Assembly: GCF_000002515.2 (NCBI RefSeq)
Contig: NC_006041.1
Span: forward strand, 2,108,001-2,172,000
Source of the DNA: Kluyveromyces lactis
Lineage: Eukaryota > Ascomycota > Saccharomycetes > Saccharomycetales > Saccharomycetaceae
DNA length: 64,000 nucleotides
Direction of reading: 5' to 3'
Position numbers and translations under genes: made by a program. The notes beneath the pieces were generated by a model. It did no database searches, was not told the DNA's origin, and saw only the letters and a list, made by a program, of their open reading frames with translations. Each line of letters begins with the position of its first letter. The first letter of the stretch is position 1. Shown in pieces: positions 59,004 through 64,000 of this stretch.

Positions 59004-60338
59004 ATGTACAGGATACGTACCGGCAATCTAGTGCAAAGGTTGAATCTGGCAAGAAATTATACTCAAAAAAGTACGAAACAAACTAGAAGGACCGGACTGA
59101 AAATTCTCTTGTACTTTTCGATACCGTACACCGGCTATGCATTATATGTATTCGGCAGCACAAACTATGAAATTACGAGAAGAGAGCGGCAGCTTGCCGA
59201 CAAAGATGATCTAGAATTCAAGAGCACTCTTGTGAAATACTCTCCGTTCCAGGTTTTGGGACGGTTCGAAAACCCTTTCAATGAATACAGAATTCAAACT
59301 GTATTTGAGTTCTTTTTCAATCGAGTCGTTGAAGTGTTCCAAAGAAATAGAGGTGGTCTACCGAGATCGAAAGAGCAAATGGACGAGTTGATGCCTATTC
59401 ATAAACCGACATGGGTAACCAAGGGAGTTTTGGATAACTCTCATAATGAAATTGAAGTCGAGATTAAACCATTTTCTTCAGACGAAAAAGAAGTGAACAC
59501 CGAACCTGTCAAACGGTTATATTGCACATGGCTAGGTCAATCATGCAGCGTGATTATATTGGATAAATTGAAGATACTTACGGATCCAATGTTTTCGAAA
59601 CATTTAATACATCCCACCTTTGGCCCACAACGAATCACTGATATGCCAGCGAAAATCGAAGATGTACCGACGCCAGACTTGATTTTGGTTTCTCACAACC
59701 ATCCAGATCATTTAGACGAAAAAAGTCTTAAATTTTGGGGTGATGATCATCCACAGAAACCAATGTGGATTGTTCCAAAAGGATTAGCTTCTTATATGAT
59801 AATGAACAATGTTTCCAATTTCACGGAGTTGTCATGGTGGGAAACTTGCCATGTGAAGATAAAAGGTGCGCAAGAAGATACCATTTACCAAATATCCTCC
59901 ACGCCGGCAATGCATTGGTCAGGAAGATCTGTGTTAGATGCGAATAGGTCATTATGGTGTTCGTTCATAGTACATAAGGGTAACAAACCGGTGTTATTCC
60001 ATGCGGGAGACACTGGTTTTGTGCATGATTTATACAAAAGAATCGTTAAAAAATATGGGAGCGGCGTACGGCTAGCTTTGCTCCCCTGTGGTCAATATTG
60101 CCCCGAATGGCATCAAAGGCCTCGACATATAAACCCAGCAGAAGTCATCAAGATCATGAATGATTTGGATGCGCAAACTGCTCTTGGTATCCACTGGGGA
60201 ACATTTCTTCTGAGTGGGGAGTACTTTAGAGAACCTAAAGAGAAACTAGAGTTCTTATCTGAGTTTAACGAATTAAAAGATAGATGCTTTTGTCCCGAGT
60301 TGGGTGAGACTTTAGATTTCTCAAATAATGTAGAATAA
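59004..60338 (+). CDS. FMP30: Fmp30, mitochondrial N-acylphosphatidylethanolamine phospholipase D
   Basis: A 444-aa protein (468 in S. cerevisiae). A mitochondrial presequence (residues 1-29) and one span (about 31-50) precede a metallo-beta-lactamase domain. The zinc motif HNHPDHLD is at 231-238; further ligands are expected in MHWSGR, HAGDTGF and IHWGTF, all present. The family releases N-acylethanolamines from NAPE; in yeast Fmp30 also affects cardiolipin upkeep. It converges with ECM31. Confidence 0.94.
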   Translation: MYRIRTGNLVQRLNLARNYTQKSTKQTRRTGLKILLYFSIPYTGYALYVFGSTNYEITRRERQLADKDDLEFKSTLVKYSPFQVLGRFENPFNEYRIQTVFEFFFNRVVEVFQRNRGGLPRSKEQMDELMPIHKPTWVTKGVLDNSHNEIEVEIKPFSSDEKEVNTEPVKRLYCTWLGQSCSVIILDKLKILTDPMFSKHLIHPTFGPQRITDMPAKIEDVPTPDLILVSHNHPDHLDEKSLKFWGDDHPQKPMWIVPKGLASYMIMNNVSNFTELSWWETCHVKIKGAQEDTIYQISSTPAMHWSGRSVLDANRSLWCSFIVHKGNKPVLFHAGDTGFVHDLYKRIVKKYGSGVRLALLPCGQYCPEWHQRPRHINPAEVIKIMNDLDAQTALGIHWGTFLLSGEYFREPKEKLEFLSEFNELKDRCFCPELGETLDFSNNVE

Positions 60339-60377
60339 ATAATGAATAGGCACCGAAATATCTTTCAAAAAGACTGT

Positions 60378-61334
60378 TCACTCAGTATCTATCTTAGAAA
60401 TAAAATCTTGGTACACTTCATCGTTTACTTTGAAAGTGTGGTGGCCTATATGTGGGAAAGATTTATCATGAACTTCTTGAACGTACTGAGACAAAGCAGA
60501 AACAGCGTCCTTCTTAAAATCTGCGAACATTTTAACAAATTTCGGTTTATGTCCGGGAAGCATCCCAAGAACGTCAGATTGCACCAACACCTGGCCACTA
60601 GTATCTGGGCCTGCACCGATACCAATGGTGGGAATGTGTAATTTGTCCGTGATGACAGAAGATATCTTATGCGGAATACATTCCAATACAATACCGAAAC
60701 ATCCGATCTGTTGCAAAGTTTGACTAACGTTGTACAACGCCACAGCATCAGTGCTCTGTTGACCACCCTGGGCCTTGTACCCGCCTAGTGAATGGACTCT
60801 TTGTGGAGTCAATCCTATATGCCCTATCACTGATATACCACGTCTAACCAACTCTTTGATATATTCTAGCGAGTAATCATCTTGAGACAATCCACACTCT
60901 ACTTTCACGGCTTGCACTTTGGGATTCAAATGTAACAACTGGAACGCGTTACCGATCCCATCAGAAATTGATCTTTCAAAGGATCCGAAGGGCATATCGA
61001 CAACGACAAATGCAGGACCTGGAGCGCGACAAACAGCACCAACATGATATTGAAATTCGTCAAGAGAAAGCTGAGTAGTTGATTCATACCCTAAAGAACA
61101 CATAGCGACGGAGTCACCTACTAAAATCATATCTGAGTTGGCATTCTGTGCCCAGCTTGCTGTTATATAGTCATACGCAGTAACCATCGAAATGGGGTTT
61201 CTACGATGGTATTTTGCCATAATATCCTTAACGGTAAGCTGATGAACAGCTTTGGCGGTTGCTGCAACCGCCGAGCTGTTCTGCAGCGAGTACCATCTCC
61301 TGCCTATACACCGAATCATACCGTTGCTCCACAT
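60378..61334 (-). CDS. ECM31: Ecm31, ketopantoate hydroxymethyltransferase
   Basis: A 318-aa TIM-barrel enzyme (312 in S. cerevisiae) for the first committed step of pantothenate and CoA synthesis. It makes ketopantoate from ketoisovalerate and methylene-THF. The Mg-binding aspartates are in VGDSVAMCSLGYEST and VVVDMPFGSFE; GHIGLTPQRVHSLGGYKAQG and the catalytic Glu in LECIPHK follow; IGIGAGPDTSGQVLVQSDVLGM is near the end. The basic N-terminus (IRCIGRRWYSLQNSS) suggests mitochondrial import. The upstream CTCATC array is listed separately. It matches YBR176W. Confidence 0.96.
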   Translation of the reverse strand: MWSNGMIRCIGRRWYSLQNSSAVAATAKAVHQLTVKDIMAKYHRRNPISMVTAYDYITASWAQNANSDMILVGDSVAMCSLGYESTTQLSLDEFQYHVGAVCRAPGPAFVVVDMPFGSFERSISDGIGNAFQLLHLNPKVQAVKVECGLSQDDYSLEYIKELVRRGISVIGHIGLTPQRVHSLGGYKAQGGQQSTDAVALYNVSQTLQQIGCFGIVLECIPHKISSVITDKLHIPTIGIGAGPDTSGQVLVQSDVLGMLPGHKPKFVKMFADFKKDAVSALSQYVQEVHDKSFPHIGHHTFKVNDEVYQDFISKIDTE

Positions 61335-61339
61335 CTCGG

Positions 61340-61360
61340 CTCATCTCAACTCATCTCATC
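61340..61360 (-). promoter_or_regulatory. PAC-like GATGAG array upstream of ECM31
   Basis: On the minus strand this reads GATGAGATGAGTTGAGATGAG, three GATGAG-type units 6-26 bp upstream of the ECM31 ATG, so probably within the 5' UTR or at the core promoter. Confidence 0.45.
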
Positions 61361-62983
61361 TTAGACACGTTCACCTATTTGACAAATTCTGAAATCTTCA
61401 ATTTCACATACTTAAGACAAGGAAAAAATGCGTCAAAAGTTTTCTTTTTCTTTTTTTCACTTGCCTCCCATAGCACCTCAGCAAAAGAACATACTTCCGG
61501 TTATCAGTAGCGTCGGCTGAAAACTAAGGTTTGGTCAAGCGTCAACGAGCTTGTAAGTGCCCCCATAGTCTAGCAAGTCGGGATAAGCACGAGGTATTTT
61601 TTCCGGCTCATGTTGACGCCGGAATATATCCCACAGTAGAGTGGACTTTAACACTGTCTGTATTGTAATACTAGCTTTCCCTTCCTACGCTGGTAGGAGT
61701 ACGAAACAGCCACTCTTTTCCGTTAAGCGAATACTTTATTCTCTTGGTTGCCAGGAACTGAATGTAGCCGGTTTCCTATTTGTTCCGATACCCACGCTTT
61801 ATGCAAGTAAAGGCTACAAATGGAGGTGGGGCAGTACACAAACCCCCACCATACAAAGACTCCGAGCCCAGAAACCCCCACAGAATCAAGAGAATACAAA
61901 CAACATATCGCACTATATTCGCCTATCCCAAGACCAACGGGTTTATCGTGATTTATATTGTAAAGCCAAAAAGGTTTAGATTTTGTTTTTTTTACCCAGA
62001 TTTCGGATAAACCTGCATGATTTATAAGAGCCGTTTCTTGTTAACGCGCATAGAGTCCGCAAAAAAAGAAAGAGAACAAGAAAGGACCCGTAATAGGTCT
62101 TCTGGACAGTTGACTAAGCGTTTTCTTAACTATAACTTCGCACTTGGCTTCTCATAGAACTGGAAATTTGTAGCTTTACTTCTGTGTGTTTGTGTCTTTA
62201 TTGTTTCTGGTTGCGATCCTCGAATTAACACGCACCTATCTAGTTTTTGATAAAAGCCCCAACTTATGTATACAGAGTTAATCTACGATGGAGCCCTCAT
62301 TTTTCCTACTTCCGTTCCTTTACTGTGTATGCATTACAATTTATCCACCATTCTCGATAGTTTTAAACCCGTTCTTTGTGTTGTCTTTAGACATGTGGCA
62401 TAAATGCCGTTTTTCGGACCTAGTTTGTACTGGCATTCCAGTATACCTTATATTGACTACCATTTAGATCTTTTTTTTTTTTCATGCCTTCTCTATCTCT
62501 CCGAGGTTCCTTTACAATGTAGTGTAGATTATGTCACTACACAAGTATTCGGAGGACCTTCTTTTTCTAAGATAGTTTATTGAGTTGACAGATTACACAA
62601 TCCAACAAGAACAGATAATCCGTGAGAAAATAATAGCGTAGAAGAGACGGAATAGTATCTAAGTCCCTAGAAATCTCTTTCTTGTTACTACAAAGGAGGT
62701 TATTGTTACCTCGGCTGGAGATAAGTGTGTACGGCACCTTACAGAGCTCTGTACGTATGAGTAAGGGATTCGAGAAAGATAGATCAATTTTGTAGTTGAT
62801 TTTTGAGGTAATTTATTTCGGTTTATTATCGATTGCTAGTTGTTAATCTTTTCTTACCGGTTTTCGTCTGTTGAAGCACTCTATTATTAGCTGGAGTATT
62901 CCATATGTTCCCGTAGCCTACATCAAAAGGGAGTTTCGTTGCTTTGCTGCGACGTCAAAAAGTTCACCTCGATTTAAAGTGCC

Positions 62984-63010
62984 TATATATATATATATAT
63001 ATATATATAT
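62984..63010 (+). repeat. (TA)13 microsatellite upstream of EAT1
   Basis: An uninterrupted TA dinucleotide tract of 27 nt, 128 bp before the EAT1 ATG. It may serve as the TATA element and is likely to vary in length. Confidence 0.9.
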
Positions 63011-63138
63011 GTGCATCGCTCTTTGTCAAGGTGCGATGACTTGAGGAATTAAACATTAAATAAGAGTGGTTCCCTTATTCAGGAAAAGATTCAAAAAGGA
63101 AGTACACCTTTTCCCAAGCATACTTGACAGAACTTAAC

Positions 63139-64000
63139 ATGTTTTTATCTTTGAGACCTTCATTGAGTGTTTCTCGTTTGGCTGTTGTTAGAAGAGCTTA
63201 CTCTTCTCCGGCTTCTAAAAAGCAAATCAACGATGGATTAGTACCATTGCCTCATAAGGAAGTCATCGATATGGCTTTTGATTTACATTTACCTGAAAGA
63301 TCAGTTATTGGTAAATTGCCATACCATAGCCCGGAACCAATCATCTTTTTCCATGGGTTGCTAGGTTCCAAGCGTAATTATAAACATGATTGCAAGAAAT
63401 TGGCCACCGCTTTACAAACACCAGTTTACACTGTCGACGTGAGAAATCACGGTTCCTCCGAACATGCTCTTCCTTTTAATTACGGTACTTTGGTCAACGA
63501 TTTGGTTCATTTCATTCACCAACATAAGCTGGGTAAAGTTAATATCATTGGTTATTCGTTGGGCGCTAAGGTCGGTATGTTGGCATGTTTGAAACATCCA
63601 GAACTTTTCAGTGCTGCCTGTATCATCGATAACGCTCCAGAGCCACAACCACACATTAAGGCTTTCCTTTCCACGTTGATCAAATCATGTGTGAAATTGT
63701 TAGATCAAGGTAAAGTTAGAGTTGACGATAAACTGTGGAGACACAAGGCTTCTGAATCATTGAAACGTTATCTACCTAACGCTGGTGTTAGAAACTATGT
63801 CTTGAATAATATCGTCCATAACCCAAGAGTTGTTGAATACAGATCTCCCGTAATCAATTACGATGATGGCTTAATTCATTTCAAAAACCCAGTGAGACAT
63901 ATGTTGGATTGTGGTGTGAAAGATGTAGCTGACTGGCCTACAGAAGAGGTAAAGGATAAAAAATTCTTAGGCCCAGTTAACTTCATTAGAGCTACCAAAT
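63139..64000 (+). CDS. EAT1: Eat1, mitochondrial ethanol acetyltransferase (5' part only)
   Basis: 287 codons are present before the window ends; the 3' end is missing. The protein starts with a mitochondrial presequence (MFLSLRPSLSVSRLAVVRRA, then YSS). The alpha/beta-hydrolase core shows oxyanion FFHGLLGSKRN (about 71-80), nucleophile S140 in GYSLGAK, and the probable acid D164 in IIDNAPEP. The 24-residue Ser-Asp spacing is the same as in Eat1 of Wickerhamomyces anomalus as I recall it. Eat1 makes ethyl acetate from acetyl-CoA and ethanol and is the main source of that ester in Kluyveromyces. The catalytic His lies beyond the window. Imo32-type relatives are the alternative. Confidence 0.85.
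   Translation, partial: MFLSLRPSLSVSRLAVVRRAYSSPASKKQINDGLVPLPHKEVIDMAFDLHLPERSVIGKLPYHSPEPIIFFHGLLGSKRNYKHDCKKLATALQTPVYTVDVRNHGSSEHALPFNYGTLVNDLVHFIHQHKLGKVNIIGYSLGAKVGMLACLKHPELFSAACIIDNAPEPQPHIKAFLSTLIKSCVKLLDQGKVRVDDKLWRHKASESLKRYLPNAGVRNYVLNNIVHNPRVVEYRSPVINYDDGLIHFKNPVRHMLDCGVKDVADWPTEEVKDKKFLGPVNFIRATK

Larger units (their letters stand above)
61335..63138. other. 1.8-kb gene-free region between ECM31 and EAT1
   Basis: The longest gap in the window. It holds the ECM31 promoter at the left and a long EAT1 upstream region. Visible structure includes a T12 run near 62471-62482, hairpin TGTAGTG/CACTACA (62518-62524 / 62535-62541), GGCATAAATGCC near 62399-62410, the perfect 12-bp palindrome ACAGAGCTCTGT (62741-62752), and a (TA)13 tract. 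Open frames at 61641-62010 lack an ATG at the start of the longer one and show no similarity I recognise. Confidence 0.5.

Noticed and set aside
61641-62010. 112- and 76-codon frames between ECM31 and EAT1
   Set aside because: The longer one starts with GTG rather than ATG, and neither resembles a known protein or shows domain features.

Overview
The window is nuclear DNA of a budding yeast of the Saccharomycetaceae, most likely a Kluyveromyces (K. lactis, K. marxianus or a close relative; I cannot fix the species). It is compact and AT-rich, with one or no introns per gene, GTATGT / TACTAAC splice signals, and a tRNA-Glu(UUC) that agrees with the S. cerevisiae gene as I remember it. Gene content and order match two separate S. 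cerevisiae tracts, YBR176-YBR187 and YPL082-YPL103, interleaved into one. That is the arrangement expected of a lineage that split off before the whole-genome duplication.

Layout. 1-16.4 kb: MOT1, a small Cwf18/CCDC12-like splicing protein, GDT1, PCH2 (with a 3' intron), a cysteine-rich metallothionein-like gene, a probable solo LTR, tRNA-Glu, SEN54, BRO1 and MBA1. 16.6-29.4 kb: SEC16, ELP3, a divergent threonine-aldolase-like gene, an alkaline ceramidase (YPC1/YDC1) and a sorbose-reductase-like SDR. 29.4-37.2 kb: a candidate unannotated 74-codon gene, the MADS factor RLM1/SMP1, a GC-rich and highly structured RNA candidate, RPS6 (with intron) and GLR1. 37.7-50.7 kb: SSU1, DTR1, NOG1, SEC62, FZO1 and EHT1/EEB1. 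50.8-61.3 kb: PNG1, ERI1, MSY1, MGR2, INA17, ATG21, ELP4, FMP30 and ECM31. 61.3-64 kb: a 1.8-kb gene-free stretch, then the 5' part of EAT1, which runs off the window.

Functional themes. Two Elongator subunits (ELP3, ELP4) share the window with tRNA-Glu(UUC), one of the tRNAs whose wobble base Elongator modifies. Several genes concern mitochondria (MBA1, FZO1, MSY1, MGR2, INA17, FMP30, a mitochondrial form of GLR1, ECM31, EAT1) or the secretory pathway (SEC16, SEC62, GDT1, PNG1, ERI1, BRO1). Two unrelated volatile-ester synthases (EHT1/EEB1 and EAT1) lie 13 kb apart. Two meiosis/sporulation genes carry fitting promoter motifs: a URS1-like site before PCH2 and Ndt80-type MSEs before DTR1.

I found no CRISPR array, toxin system, intact mobile element or clearly foreign island. 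The least explained items are the structured RNA candidate at 33.63-34.0 kb, the small ORF at 30.0 kb, a perfect 16-bp inverted repeat inside DTR1 and the long EAT1 upstream region. Several apparent 5' ORF extensions begin at TTG rather than ATG, so I give the ATG start for MOT1, the aldolase, EHT1/EEB1, ERI1, INA17 and ELP4.
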